Shown: positions 16,792-25,495 of the stretch, one piece after another
Position numbering within the stretch: the stretch's first letter is position 1
How the letters are laid out: the number at the start of each line of letters is the position of its first letter
NCBI RefSeq assembly: GCF_019029495.1
Contig: NZ_JAERQM010000001.1
Coordinates: forward strand, 496,001-560,000
Length of the DNA: 64,000 nt
From: Falsiroseomonas oleicola
GTDB taxonomy: Bacteria; Pseudomonadota; Alphaproteobacteria; Acetobacterales; Acetobacteraceae
Direction: 5' to 3'
Translations under genes and position numbers: made by a program
The notes under the pieces: model-generated
Databases searched by the model: none
What the model was told of the DNA's origin: nothing
What the model saw: only the letters and a program-made list of their open reading frames with translations

Positions 16792-16854
16792 AAAGGAGGT
16801 GATCCAGTGTCTCATGGAATGCAGGCGGGCGCCGGGTCCGCGGGCTGGATCATT
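16792..16854 (+). promoter_or_regulatory. Extended Shine-Dalgarno complementary to the 16S 3' end, with a potential sequestering stem
   Basis: Bases 16792-16807 (AAAGGAGGTGATCCAG) are an exact 16-base complement of the conserved bacterial 16S rRNA 3' tail CTGGATCACCTCCTTT. GGAGG at 16795-16799 is seven bases ahead of a GTG at 16807. Downstream, 16843-16852 (GGCTGGATCA) repeats the 16S tail itself. CTGGATCA at 16845-16852 is the perfect complement of TGATCCAG at 16800-16807, and two G-U pairs extend the stem to ten pairs. The transcript could therefore fold to hide its own ribosome site, or compete with 16S ends. This is directly visible; any regulatory function is inference. Confidence 0.6.
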
Positions 16855-16884
16855 GCCACCGCCACAGCGGGGGCGAGTCACTAG
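16807..16884 (+). CDS. Candidate 25-residue small protein with a hyper-strong ribosome site
   Basis: GTG at 16807 opens 25 codons ending in TAG at 16882-16884, reading (M)SHGMQAGAGSAGWIIATA then TAGASH. It is short and hydrophobic in the middle, with no charged side chain except two histidines. Three things argue for expression: the 16-base 16S-complementary site at ideal spacing, a perfect intrinsic terminator 40 bases after the stop, and its place as an independent unit between two unrelated genes. It could instead be a leader or an RNA gene whose 16S-like pairing matters and whose peptide does not. I do not recognise the peptide. An overlapping frame from 16814 runs through the terminator and is not credible. 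Confidence 0.5.
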   Translation: MSHGMQAGAGSAGWIIATATAGASH

Positions 16885-16923
16885 GCTCGAAGGCGGCGAC
16901 GCCACATCACCCATGCCAAAAGG

Positions 16924-16956
16924 CCCCGGCGGAGCGATCCGCCGGGGTTTTTCTTT
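16924..16956 (+). terminator. Strong intrinsic terminator
   Basis: A perfect ten-base-pair stem, CCCCGGCGGA (16924-16933) and TCCGCCGGGG (16938-16947), closes a GCGA tetraloop. It is followed on the plus strand by TTTTTCTTT (16948-16956). It ends the short unit with the 25-codon frame and insulates it from the receptor gene at 17025. Confidence 0.92.
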
Positions 16957-16961
16957 GCCAA

Positions 16962-16990
16962 TTGACAGGACTCCCCGGGCGGCGTGACGA
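16962..16990 (+). promoter_or_regulatory. Possible sigma-70 -35 element before the ABC receptor gene
   Basis: TTGACA at 16962-16967 matches the -35 consensus exactly and lies directly after the terminator, 57 bases before the start codon at 17025. At 17-18 bases spacing only a weak -10 (TGACGA or GACGAT) is present. TAAAAT at 17004-17009 is a better hexamer but is too far away. The assignment rests on the -35 and the position. Confidence 0.3.
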
Positions 16991-17024
16991 TCCGTCCTCG
17001 CCATAAAATCGGGGGCTTCAATCA

Positions 17025-18056
17025 ATGTCTTGGGCACGGGGCCTTTCGGCCGCGTTCGTCGCCGCTTGCGCGACCTTCTTCCAACCCGCACCGGCCGCCG
17101 CCGGGCCGACGCTGGATGCGATCCGCGCGCGCGGACTGCTGGTCTGCGGCATCCATACCGGCGTCGCCGGCTTCGCACTGCCGGACAGCCGCGGCGAATG
17201 GCAGGGCATGGATGCGGATCTCTGCCGCGGCGTCGCCGTCGCCATCTTTAACGATGCCAGCAAGGTGCGCTTCGTCGCGCTGTCCTCCTCCACCCGCTTC
17301 ACCGCGCTGGGCTCGGGCGAGGTCGATGTGCTGTTCCGCACCTCCACCCAGACCATGCTGCGCGACGTCACGCTCGGCCTGCGCCATGCGGTGACCTATT
17401 TCTACGACGGCCACGGCTTCATGGTGCGCAACAACCTCGGCGTCTCCAAGGTGTCGGAGATGCGCGGCGCCACCATCTGCCTGATCCAGGGCACGACGAA
17501 CGAGCAGGTGACGGCGGACTACTTCCGCAGCATCAACGTGCCCTTCACCCCGGTGCTGTATGAACGCACGGACCAGGCCAGCGCCGCGCTCCAGGCCGGC
17601 CGCTGCGACGCCTTCGGCACGGATGCCTCCCAGCTCGCCGGCGTGCGGTCCTCGATGACCCGTCCGGCGGATTGGACCATCCTGGATGAGCGATTCTCGA
17701 AGGAGCCCTATGGCGCCTATCTCCGCCGCGGCGACGACGAATGGTTCGACCTTGTGCGCTGGTTCACCTATGCGGTGATCGAGGCGGAGGAACAGGGCGT
17801 GACGCGCGCGAATGCGGAACAGATGCGCCGCACCAGCGTGAACCCGAACACCCGCCGGTTGTTGGGCGTGACGCCGGAACTCGGCCAGTCGCTGAAGCTG
17901 GACCCGGCCTGGGCCTATAATGTGGTCCGCACGCTGGGCAATTATGGCGAGATCTACGACCGCCACTTCGGGCCGAGCACGCCGGTGAACCTGCCGCGCG
18001 GGCCGAACCGGCTCTGGACCGACAGTGGGCTGATCTACGCGCTGCCGTTGCGTTGA
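17025..18056 (+). CDS. Amino-acid ABC transporter periplasmic receptor (AapJ/BztA-like)
   Basis: A 343-residue solute-binding protein with a signal peptide (residues 1-26, ending PAAAG). The mature N-terminus DAIRARGLLVCGIHTGVAGFALPD and GEWQGMDADLCRGVAVAIF match the general L-amino-acid receptor AapJ group (LxxVxARGxLxCGV..GFxxPD..GxWxGxDVDxCRAVAAAxF). The ligand-binding arginine region reads DVLFRTSTQTMLRD, and the C-terminal LGxYGEIYDRHFG segment is also kept. It should bind polar amino acids such as glutamate. No permease or ATPase gene is adjacent, so it is an orphan or works with components encoded elsewhere. The AapJ-typical glutamate/aspartate-binding segment WTxxR is changed to RTSTQ, so specificity may differ. 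Confidence 0.9.
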   Translation: MSWARGLSAAFVAACATFFQPAPAAAGPTLDAIRARGLLVCGIHTGVAGFALPDSRGEWQGMDADLCRGVAVAIFNDASKVRFVALSSSTRFTALGSGEVDVLFRTSTQTMLRDVTLGLRHAVTYFYDGHGFMVRNNLGVSKVSEMRGATICLIQGTTNEQVTADYFRSINVPFTPVLYERTDQASAALQAGRCDAFGTDASQLAGVRSSMTRPADWTILDERFSKEPYGAYLRRGDDEWFDLVRWFTYAVIEAEEQGVTRANAEQMRRTSVNPNTRRLLGVTPELGQSLKLDPAWAYNVVRTLGNYGEIYDRHFGPSTPVNLPRGPNRLWTDSGLIYALPLR

Positions 18057-18074
18057 GGCATGGGCGGCGGCGGG

Positions 18075-18821
18075 TCAGATCCCGCCGCCATCCACGACAA
18101 AGCTCTGCGACGTGACCATGGCGCTGTCATCCGCAGCCAGCCACAGCACCATGCGCGCGAGATCCGGCGGCATCACCTTCCGCTTCAGGCACTGCTTCGC
18201 CATGTGCCGCTCCACGGCTTCCGGCGTCGCCCACAGCGCCTCCTGCCGCTCGGTGAACACCCAGCCAGGCACAACCTCGTTCACCCTGATGCCGTCCACG
18301 CCCAGGTCGCGCGCCAGGCCGCGGGTCAGGCCGCGCACGGCGGATTTCGCGGTGGTATAGGCGGGCATGCCGCCGGTGCCGCTCAGCCAGCTGACGCTGC
18401 CCATATTGATGATGGACCCCGCCTTCGCCTCGCGCATGGCCGGCGCCACGGCCTGGGCGCAGAAGAACATGTGGCGCAGGTTGGTCGCCATGCGCTCGTC
18501 CCAGTAGTCGGGCTCCACCGTCTCCAGCCCATGCCGGTCGTCGCGCGCGGCATTGTTCACCAGGACCTGCACCGGGCCGAGCAGATTCGCGACATGGGCC
18601 ATGGCGGCCCGCAGCGCGGCGATGTCGCGCAGGTCGCAATGGACGAACAGCGCGCCGGTTTCCGCCGCCACGCGCTGGCCGCCGGCATCGTCGAAATCCA
18701 GGAAGGCGACGCGCGCCTGCTGGGACGCGAATTGCGCCACCACCTCCGCCCCGATGCCCGAAGCCCCGCCCGTCACCAGCACCACGCGCCCGGACAGCGA
18801 CGGGTAGATCGCGAAGCTCAT
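18075..18821 (-). CDS. Short-chain dehydrogenase/reductase
   Basis: A 248-residue classical SDR. The cofactor loop is VTGGASGIGAEV (about 16-27), followed by an acidic LDFDD that favours NAD over NADP. NNAARD is the structural NNAG-type motif. The catalytic serine lies in MGSVSWLSG, and tyrosine and lysine in YTTAKSA (YxxxK). The C-terminus SQSFVVDGGGI is usual for sugar- and secondary-alcohol-oxidising members such as xylose or galactose dehydrogenases; the substrate is unresolved. Its ATG overlaps the stop of the M23 peptidase gene by four bases, and that gene overlaps xseA likewise, so the three form one tightly coupled operon. Confidence 0.92.
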   Translation of the reverse strand: MSFAIYPSLSGRVVLVTGGASGIGAEVVAQFASQQARVAFLDFDDAGGQRVAAETGALFVHCDLRDIAALRAAMAHVANLLGPVQVLVNNAARDDRHGLETVEPDYWDERMATNLRHMFFCAQAVAPAMREAKAGSIINMGSVSWLSGTGGMPAYTTAKSAVRGLTRGLARDLGVDGIRVNEVVPGWVFTERQEALWATPEAVERHMAKQCLKRKVMPPDLARMVLWLAADDSAMVTSQSFVVDGGGI

Positions 18822-19627
18822 GGCTGTTCTCCCGTCAGCAGCGGCCGGGGATCGAGGAAAAGCTGGTACCAGGACAGCGAGAAATGCAGATGCGGCCCGG
18901 TGACGCGGCCGGTGGCGCCCATCAGCGCGATGCGCTCCCCCTGCGTCACCACCTGGCCTTCGCGGGCGATGCGCTGGGACAGATGCGCATAGAGCGTGTT
19001 CACCCCATGGCCGTGATCCACCACCAGGATCTGCCCGAAGAAGTAGAAATCGCCCGACAGCGTGACGCGCCCCGGCAGCACGGCATGGATCGGCGTGCCG
19101 GTCGGCGAGGCCACGTCCAGCCCGTAATGCGGCTGGCGCGGCTGGCCGTTCAGGATGCGCTGGCTGCCGAAGACGCCGCTGATGCGGCCGCGCGCCGGCC
19201 AGGTCAGGTCGCGCATGAAGTCGGTGCCGGCGCTGTCCACGCCGCGCGCCGTGGCCAGCCGGGCCCGTTCCGCCGTGATGCGCGCCAGCGCGGACTCGTC
19301 CGGCGTCACCATGGCCGGCGGCAGGCCGGTGATGCGCTGCACGTCCCAGTCCCGTTTTTGCACGGGCAGGCGCCGCGTTTCGCGCCGGCCACCGGGATGG
19401 GTGATGGTGAGGTTCGCCGAGTCATCATGGTCGCGGCCGAATCCCATGGCGAAGAAGCCCTCCGGCGAGACGCGCACGGCGCGGCCCTCCAGCGCCAGGG
19501 TCGTGCCGGGCGGCGCCTGGCCGCGCAGCAGCGCGCCCTGGGCGGCCTCCCCTTTCCAGGTGATGGCCTGCGCCGCCCGGGCGAGCAGCAGTGCGGGGGC
19601 GGCAAGAATCAGGCGTCGTGCGATCAT
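18818..19627 (-). CDS. Secreted M23 family peptidase (LytM-type)
   Basis: A 269-residue protein with a signal peptide (residues 1-21, ending RAAQA), so it is periplasmic. The catalytic LytM domain occupies the C-terminal half. Its zinc site is complete: HYGLDVASPTGTPI gives the first histidine and aspartate, then HGHGVNTLYAHLS and GPHLHFS supply the HxH pair. It should cut peptide cross-links in peptidoglycan. The N-terminal half is beta-rich, with a LPVQKRDWDVQRITGLPPAMVTP linker that is conserved in alphaproteobacterial M23 proteins. It is coupled on both sides by four-base ATGA overlaps, with xseA upstream and the dehydrogenase gene downstream. Confidence 0.92.
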   Translation of the reverse strand: MIARRLILAAPALLLARAAQAITWKGEAAQGALLRGQAPPGTTLALEGRAVRVSPEGFFAMGFGRDHDDSANLTITHPGGRRETRRLPVQKRDWDVQRITGLPPAMVTPDESALARITAERARLATARGVDSAGTDFMRDLTWPARGRISGVFGSQRILNGQPRQPHYGLDVASPTGTPIHAVLPGRVTLSGDFYFFGQILVVDHGHGVNTLYAHLSQRIAREGQVVTQGERIALMGATGRVTGPHLHFSLSWYQLFLDPRPLLTGEQP

Positions 19628-21093
19628 AGCAGGCTCTCCTGTGCCGGAGGTTTCTTCGGCGCGCGCGCGCGCTTCGGCGCCTCGCCGTCGGCCGTCGCGG
19701 CGACCTCGCCATCGGCGAAGACAATGGCCAGCTTCGCCCCCGGCGCCACCTGGGCGGCCCGGGTCAGCGCCTGCCCCTGCGCGTCGCGCACCAGGGAAAA
19801 TCCGCGCGCCAGCACGGATTGGTAGGACCCGGCTTCCAGCCGCGCCGAGGCCCCGGCCAGCCGCGCCGCCTTTTCGCGCAGCAAGGCGGCGAGCGGCGCA
19901 GGGGAAAATGCCTGCAAGGCGCGGGCGCCCTGGGCGCGCTGGACCAGCCGGGCGAAGGCCGCGCTTTTGCGGCCTTCCAGCAGCGCCAGCGTCGCGCGGC
20001 GGGCGGCGATGCCGGCGCGGGGGTGGGGCATGGGCAGGCGGGCCAGCGAGTCCCGCCGCCGGTCCAGGAAGTGGCGCAGGGCGGGGGCCAGCCCCTCCCC
20101 GGCCTCGTCCAGGCGGCGACGCAGGTCGGTCACGCGGGCGGGCACATCCGGCAGGCGGCGTTCCAGCCGCAGCAGCACCGTCTCCGCCGCGCGCAACTGC
20201 CGCATCATGGCGCCGCGCAGCCGCGCCTCCCGCTGCGCCAGGTCGGCCAGCAGGTCGAGCCGCGCCGGCACCGCCAGTTCCGCCGCCGCCGTGGGCGTGG
20301 GCGCCCGGCGGTCGGAGGCAAAATCGATCAGCGTGGTGTCGGTCTCATGCCCCACGGCGGAGATCAGCGGGATGGGGGAGGCCGCGGCGGCGCGCACCAC
20401 CACCTCCTCGTTGAAGGCCATCAGGTCTTCCAGGCTGCCGCCGCCGCGCGCCACGATGATGACATCCGGGCGCGGGATCGGTCCGCCTTCCGGCAGCGCG
20501 CCGAAGCCACGGATGGCGGCGGCGATCTTCTCCGCCGCGCCCTGCCCCTGCACCGGCACCGGCCACAGGATGATCCGGCGCGGGAAGCGGCGCAGGATGG
20601 TGGTGCGGATGTCCTGGATCACCGCGCCGGATTCGCTGGTGACCACGCCGATCACCAGCGGCAGGCGCGGCAGGGGCCGCTTCCTGTCCTCCTCGAACAG
20701 ACCCTCGGCCAGCAGCTTCTTGCGCAGCATTTCGATGCGCGCCAGCAGCGCGCCCTCGCCGGCGAATTCCAGGCGGTCGATCACAAGCTGGTATTTGGAG
20801 CGGTCGGCATAGGTGGTGATGCGGCCGGTGGCGATCACCTCCACCCCGTTCTCCGGCTGGATCGACAGGCGCGGCACGGCGGTCTTCCAGATCACCGCCT
20901 CCAGCTTCGCATTCTCGTCCTTCAGCGAGAGATACCAGTGGCCGGAGGGGTAGCGCTTGGCCTCGCACACCTCGCCCCGCACGCGGACGCGGCCGAAGGC
21001 GCCTTCCAGCGTGCGGCGCACCGCGCCGGCGATCTCGGCCACCGCATATTCGGGGATGTTGCTGGGGGGGTTTTCGGCGGGCGTCGTGTCCAT
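19624..21093 (-). CDS. xseA: Exodeoxyribonuclease VII large subunit
   Basis: A 489-residue cytoplasmic nuclease subunit that, with XseB, degrades single-stranded DNA to short oligonucleotides. The N-terminal OB-fold domain is clear ([35 protein letters not shown]). It is followed by the core with [37 protein letters not shown] and the [29 protein letters not shown] signature. The long helical stalk and a basic C-terminal segment end the protein. It starts at 21093, 55 bases from the divergently transcribed purD start. The xseB partner is not in the window. Confidence 0.97.
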   Translation of the reverse strand: MDTTPAENPPSNIPEYAVAEIAGAVRRTLEGAFGRVRVRGEVCEAKRYPSGHWYLSLKDENAKLEAVIWKTAVPRLSIQPENGVEVIATGRITTYADRSKYQLVIDRLEFAGEGALLARIEMLRKKLLAEGLFEEDRKRPLPRLPLVIGVVTSESGAVIQDIRTTILRRFPRRIILWPVPVQGQGAAEKIAAAIRGFGALPEGGPIPRPDVIIVARGGGSLEDLMAFNEEVVVRAAAASPIPLISAVGHETDTTLIDFASDRRAPTPTAAAELAVPARLDLLADLAQREARLRGAMMRQLRAAETVLLRLERRLPDVPARVTDLRRRLDEAGEGLAPALRHFLDRRRDSLARLPMPHPRAGIAARRATLALLEGRKSAAFARLVQRAQGARALQAFSPAPLAALLREKAARLAGASARLEAGSYQSVLARGFSLVRDAQGQALTRAAQVAPGAKLAIVFADGEVAATADGEAPKRARAPKKPPAQESLL

Positions 21094-21148
21094 CGGCGGA
21101 CCCTATGCTAGGAGGCCCCCGACGCGGAAGCCGGGCGGGGATATCGTG

Positions 21149-22417
21149 ATGCGGGTGCTGGTGGTGGGCGGCGGTGGCCGGGAACATGCGCTGTGCTGGG
21201 CGATCGCCAAATCGCCGCGTCTGGGCAAGCTGTTCTGCGCCCCGGGCAATCCGGGCATCGCCGAAGTGGCGGAATGCGTCGCCATCGGCGCAGAAGATAT
21301 TCCCGCGCTTGCCGCCTTCGCCATGTCCCAAAAGATCGACCTGGTGGTGGCGGGGCCGGAGGCGCCTTTGACCCTGGGGCTCGCCGATGCCTGCGCCGCG
21401 CTGGGCATTCCCTGTTTCGGCCCCTCCGCCGCCGCCGCGCAGCTCGAGGGCAGCAAGGCCTTCTGCAAGCAGGTGGCGGATGCCGCCGGCGTGCCCACCG
21501 CCGCCTGGGCGCGCTTCGAGGATGCCGACGCCGCCCGCGCTTACCTGCGCGACAAGGGCGCGCCGATCGTGGTGAAGGCGGATGGGCTGGCCGCCGGCAA
21601 GGGCGTGGTGGTGGCCATGACCATGGCGGAGGCCGAGGCGGCCATCGCCGCCATCATGGAGGACCGCATCCATGGCAGCGCCGGCGCCGCCGTGGTGATC
21701 GAGGAGTTTCTGGAGGGCGAGGAAGTCTCCTTCTTCGCGCTCTGCGATGGGACGGAAGCGCTCGCCTTCGGCGCGGCGCAGGACCACAAGCGCGTCGGCG
21801 ATGGCGATACCGGCCCGAACACGGGCGGCATGGGCGCCTATTCCCCCGCCCCGGCTTTCACGAATGCCCTGCGGGACGAGGTGATGGGCCGCTTCATCCG
21901 CCCGACCCTGGCGGAAATGGCGAAGCGCGGCGCGCCCTTCCGGGGTGTGCTCTTCGCCGGGCTGATGCTGACCGCCAGCGGCCCGAAACTCATCGAATAC
22001 AACGTCCGCTTCGGCGATCCGGAATGCGAGACGCTTCTGCCTTTGCTGCGCAGCGACCTGCTGCCCGTGCTGCTGGCCGCCGCCAGCGGCAGCCTCGCCA
22101 GCCTGACGCTGGACTGGGAAGCGGCGCATAGCCTGGTCGTGATCCTGGCCGCCGAGGGCTATCCCGGCACACCGCGCCGCGGCACCGAAATCCGTGGCCT
22201 GGAGCGCGCGGCGGCGATCCCCGGCGTGCAGCTCTTCCACGCCGGCACGGTGCGGGACGCGGCGGGCGCGGTGCGGGCCAATGGCGGCCGCGTGCTGGCC
22301 GTGCAGGCCAGCGGCGAGACCCTGGCCGCCGCGCGGGAGGCCGCCTATGCGGCGGTGGATGCCATCGACTGGCCGGAAGGTTTTGGGCGGCGCGATATCG
22401 GCTGGCGGGCGCTGTAG
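21149..22417 (+). CDS. purD: Phosphoribosylamine-glycine ligase
   Basis: A 422-residue GARS enzyme that joins glycine to phosphoribosylamine with ATP in purine synthesis. It begins [19 protein letters not shown] at the ATG at 21149; the frame is open further upstream to 20957, but only this start gives the family N-terminus. ATP-grasp elements follow: [43 protein letters not shown], the [18 protein letters not shown] signature, and [15 protein letters not shown] with the metal-binding asparagine and glutamate. It is divergent from xseA and ends four bases from the convergent glycosyltransferase gene. Confidence 0.97.
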   Translation: MRVLVVGGGGREHALCWAIAKSPRLGKLFCAPGNPGIAEVAECVAIGAEDIPALAAFAMSQKIDLVVAGPEAPLTLGLADACAALGIPCFGPSAAAAQLEGSKAFCKQVADAAGVPTAAWARFEDADAARAYLRDKGAPIVVKADGLAAGKGVVVAMTMAEAEAAIAAIMEDRIHGSAGAAVVIEEFLEGEEVSFFALCDGTEALAFGAAQDHKRVGDGDTGPNTGGMGAYSPAPAFTNALRDEVMGRFIRPTLAEMAKRGAPFRGVLFAGLMLTASGPKLIEYNVRFGDPECETLLPLLRSDLLPVLLAAASGSLASLTLDWEAAHSLVVILAAEGYPGTPRRGTEIRGLERAAAIPGVQLFHAGTVRDAAGAVRANGGRVLAVQASGETLAAAREAAYAAVDAIDWPEGFGRRDIGWRAL

Positions 22418-22421
22418 CGCC

Positions 22422-24599
22422 TCACACCGGCTCCGGCCAGACGAAGCGCTGCCGTTCCAGATAGGCGAGCCGGGCCGCCAGGTCATCCGACGCGCAGGCC
22501 ATGGCGGAGACAACGCCGACCCCCACTTGCCGGGCCTGCGGCGCATCCGTCTCCGGCGCCGCTGCCGCCTCGATGGCGATCTCCAGAACCGCGCCCGGAT
22601 CGGCGATTTCCAGCGCCGCCACGGCCTGGGCGCCGGCGGCCAGTTCCAGCAGCAGCGGCTCCGCCCCCGGCGTCGAGAGGGTGACGCTCTGTGCCGTGGC
22701 CGGGGCGCGCAGCATCAGATGCAGCCGCAGCAGCCCGGGCGCCGGCTGGCCCTGGGGCGTGTCCAGCGGCAGGCGCAGCAGCGCGCGGCCCGGGCGGGTC
22801 CAGCAGCCCCAGGCCTCCGCCCGATGCCAGCCCTCCCCCGCGCGCAGCAGGTCGGCCAGCGCCATGGCGGGGTCGGGCAGCGGGGCGGCGATCTCCGCCA
22901 GCCGGTGCACGGCGCCCAGGGCGGCGGCCATCGGCGCGGCCTCCGCCAACGGTGGCGCGGCGGCGAGGCGGCCGAGCAGGTCATCCGTCACCTGCCGCCA
23001 ATCGCGCAACTTCAGCCCGGCGCGGACCTTCGCCTCCTGCGCCTGCCGGAAGCCCGGCTCGAAGACCAGCCGTTCCACCGCATCCAGGAAATCCGGCTCG
23101 CTCTGGTGGCGGAAATGCAGGGCAAGGCCGAGCCCGGCCTCCTTCAGCCCGCTATGGTCCGGCGCCAGCGTCGCCTTGCCGTGGGACAGGGCCTCCGTCA
23201 CCGGCAGGCCCCAGCCCTCATGGAAGGAGTTGTAGAGGGTGAACAGCGCGCCCTCATACAGCCCGGCCAGGGCGGAATCCGGCACATCCGACAGCAGCCG
23301 CACGCCGTCCCGCAGGGCGGGCGCATTGCGCAGCAGCGCCAGAGTGGGGTCGGAGAGGTAGCCGGGGCGGCCCACCAGCACCAGCAGCGGCAGGGCGCCC
23401 GGCCCGTGCCGTCGCGTCAGCGCCAGCCAGGCATTCAGCACGAACAGATGGTTCTTCCGGGACTCCAGCGTGCCGACGAACAGCACATAGGGCCGCCCGG
23501 CCAGGGCCGCTGCGCCCGGATGCTGCCGCGCGCCCGGCGGCACCCGCGCCGGCAAAGCATCCAGCCCCAGCACCTCGGCCGGGGGTTGCGGCAGGCCGGG
23601 CAGGTGCTTGTCCCGCAACGCCTCCAGATCCCGCCTTGTGGCGTCGGAGACGGTCAGCAGCAGGTCGGCATGGGCGCCGAGGCCGGCGAACCAGCGGGCG
23701 AATTCCGCCACCGTCGCCGGCGCATTGTGCTCCGGCACCAGCAGCGGGCCGCAATCATGCACCAGCGCCGCATAGCGCACCCCATGCCGCGCCTTCACCG
23801 CGCGCAGCGCCAGGTGATAATCGCCCAGCCACCAGGAGGAGCCGAGGTTGACCAGCCAGGCGCCCTGCGGAAAGACCAGCTCCGGCGAGGCCGCCACCGC
23901 CTGCCGCCCGAGCCCCACCGCCTCCCGCCAGGCCGGGTCCAGCGGATCGGCGCCGGCGCGGGCCAGCGCGGCCAGGCGCAGGAAGATCTCCCGCGGCAGG
24001 CCGCGCCAGAAGCCGGCCTCCGCATCGAAGACCGCCAGCAGCACCGTGGTCGCGGCCACCCCCGGGCGCAGAGCCGGGCCGACGAGTTCCATCTGCACCC
24101 GCTGGATGCCGGATGGCGCACGGTTGCCGCCGAACCAGGACAGCAGGTCGGAGAGGTCGAAGACCACCGCCAGGTCGCCGAGCAGGGTCAGCCCACCGGC
24201 CTCCGCCGAGGCCGCCTCGCCCAGCCCGCCCTCGGCCAGCAGCGTCGCCACCTCCCGCCAGGCCTGCTCATTCTCGGGCGCGAGGTCCAGGGCGCGGCCA
24301 TAGGCGAGGCGGGCGCCGGCGCGGTCGCCGGCCAGCTTCAGGGCATGGCCGATCTGGATCTGGAGGTCGGCATCGCCCGGCATCCCCCGCTCCGCCTGGC
24401 GATAGGAGGCGACGGCGCCGAGCGCGTCGCCCTGTTCCTTCACGCAATGGCCGTGCTGGACCCAGATGCCCCAATCCTCCGGCTGCCGCGCCAGCCAGGC
24501 GGCGTAGCCCTCGGCGGCGCCGCGCCAGTCGCGCGCATCGCGCCGGCGATCCGCCTCGCCCAGCAGGCCCGCACCCTCGCTCCGCCGCACACCATCCAT
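22422..24599 (-). CDS. TPR-glycosyltransferase (GT4) fusion
   Basis: A 725-residue three-part protein. Residues 1-125 hold about three tetratricopeptide units (GYAAWLARQPEDWGIWVQHG, SYRQAERGMPGDADLQIQIG, AYGRALDLAPENEQAWREV). Residues 140-575 are a GT-B glycosyltransferase: an NRAPSGIQRVQMEL start, VGTLESRKNHLFVLNAW at the inter-domain turn, GRPGYLSD, and SFHEGWGLPVTEALSHGKATLAP with the nucleotide-sugar E-x7-E pattern. Residues 590-725 are a beta-rich C-terminal region without a recognised motif. The SGIQRV start is shared with the capsule-locus glycosyltransferase at 56495, so the two may be related in substrate. The fusion of a TPR module suggests docking to an assembly complex. Acceptor and donor are unknown. 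Confidence 0.87.
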   Translation of the reverse strand: MDGVRRSEGAGLLGEADRRRDARDWRGAAEGYAAWLARQPEDWGIWVQHGHCVKEQGDALGAVASYRQAERGMPGDADLQIQIGHALKLAGDRAGARLAYGRALDLAPENEQAWREVATLLAEGGLGEAASAEAGGLTLLGDLAVVFDLSDLLSWFGGNRAPSGIQRVQMELVGPALRPGVAATTVLLAVFDAEAGFWRGLPREIFLRLAALARAGADPLDPAWREAVGLGRQAVAASPELVFPQGAWLVNLGSSWWLGDYHLALRAVKARHGVRYAALVHDCGPLLVPEHNAPATVAEFARWFAGLGAHADLLLTVSDATRRDLEALRDKHLPGLPQPPAEVLGLDALPARVPPGARQHPGAAALAGRPYVLFVGTLESRKNHLFVLNAWLALTRRHGPGALPLLVLVGRPGYLSDPTLALLRNAPALRDGVRLLSDVPDSALAGLYEGALFTLYNSFHEGWGLPVTEALSHGKATLAPDHSGLKEAGLGLALHFRHQSEPDFLDAVERLVFEPGFRQAQEAKVRAGLKLRDWRQVTDDLLGRLAAAPPLAEAAPMAAALGAVHRLAEIAAPLPDPAMALADLLRAGEGWHRAEAWGCWTRPGRALLRLPLDTPQGQPAPGLLRLHLMLRAPATAQSVTLSTPGAEPLLLELAAGAQAVAALEIADPGAVLEIAIEAAAAPETDAPQARQVGVGVVSAMACASDDLAARLAYLERQRFVWPEPV

Positions 24600-24637
24600 G
24601 CCCGAAGAATCCCGCCCACCGTGTTGCGGGGGATGGT

Positions 24638-25432
24638 CTAGCGCATGCCAACGGGTTCGGGCAGCGGCATCATGGCCAGGGCCTCCAGCAGCGCCGCCGG
24701 GTCCGTCACCCGCCGGGGCAGGCTGATGCGGGCCAGGGCATGGCCGAAGCGCAGGTCGATCCCTTCCGGGTCCAGGCCGATGGCGCGCCAGCCACCCACC
24801 TCGCCGCCCTGCCGCAAGGCATGCGCGCGCAGGGTGGCGGCGTGGTCGGCGTTCAGCCGGCGCAGCAGTTCCGGCTCAGCCGCCACCAGCGCCTCCGCCC
24901 CGGCGAGGTCGGTCAAAAGATCGGCACCGGTCAGTTCGGGGGCGAGCCGCGTGCCGCCCAGCAGGTCGATGCCATTCGGCGTCACCCGCCACAGGTCGAA
25001 GCTGTCCAGGGTGGTGGTCACCATCATTTTAGGATGCCGGGCCAGGTAGCGGCGCAGCGCATCGGGGTCTTCGACCGGCGCCGCATGCCCGGTCAGGGTC
25101 AGCCGGACGCCGGGCAGGGGCGCGCCATCATCGCCGTGGGCCTGCACCATCAGCGAGATTCGCTGATCGGCCAGCAGGTTGCGGGTGTGCAGCGCGATGC
25201 GGTTCAGCCGCAGCAGCGGCGCGCCGGACATGTCTGTGGCGATCGGCGCGGAGGAGACGAAGGGATAGCCGCTGCCGGCATCCAGCGTTCCCAGGGCGGC
25301 GAGACGGGCCAGCCGCAGCACCCGGCGCGCATGCGCGCCCATATCCGCATCCGGATCGCCCACCGGCGGCAGGTCATGGGGACGGGGCGTGATGGGGGGT
25401 GGAGTCGGCATCGAATGGGTCACTGGCGTCAT
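24638..25432 (-). CDS. HugZ-like pyridoxamine-phosphate-oxidase-fold protein with DUF2470 domain
   Basis: A 264-residue cytoplasmic protein. The N-terminal split-barrel begins near residue 33 (ARRVLRLARLAALGTLDAGSGYPFVSSAPIATD) and includes LLADQRISLMVQ and the VRLTLTGHAAPV strand. The C-terminal 85 residues are a DUF2470-type helical domain (LLRRLNADHAATLRAHA, then GWRAIGLDPEGIDLRFG). This layout is shared by HugZ haem-degrading proteins and by relatives of unknown function. The histidine of the haem-binding DUF2470 LNxDHxxxL motif is present, so haem handling is plausible but unproven. It stands alone between two sugar-metabolism genes with about 40-60 base gaps. Confidence 0.82.
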   Translation of the reverse strand: MTPVTHSMPTPPPITPRPHDLPPVGDPDADMGAHARRVLRLARLAALGTLDAGSGYPFVSSAPIATDMSGAPLLRLNRIALHTRNLLADQRISLMVQAHGDDGAPLPGVRLTLTGHAAPVEDPDALRRYLARHPKMMVTTTLDSFDLWRVTPNGIDLLGGTRLAPELTGADLLTDLAGAEALVAAEPELLRRLNADHAATLRAHALRQGGEVGGWRAIGLDPEGIDLRFGHALARISLPRRVTDPAALLEALAMMPLPEPVGMR

Positions 25433-25495
25433 GGGCCGGGGACCTTAACCACCAGCGTCGGGCCAGGACATCGATTTCCTGGCCGCCGGGCCGGC

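Noticed and set aside
16792-16807. The 16S-like sequence as a remnant or antisense copy of an rRNA gene
   Set aside because: The match to the 16S tail stops abruptly after 16 bases; the next bases do not follow the conserved rRNA sequence, so this is a ribosome site and not a broken 16S gene.
16643-16987. A 114-codon frame on the plus strand running from inside the acyl-CoA synthetase gene through the terminator
   Set aside because: It would be translated through the perfect intrinsic terminator at 16924-16956 and lacks its own ribosome site; the 25-codon frame at 16807 fits the signals better.
14770-17178. An 802-codon minus-strand frame over the enoyl-CoA hydratase, acyl-CoA synthetase and small unit
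   Set aside because: It is antisense to two genes with complete catalytic motifs and reads through the terminator region; composition is typical of a shadow.
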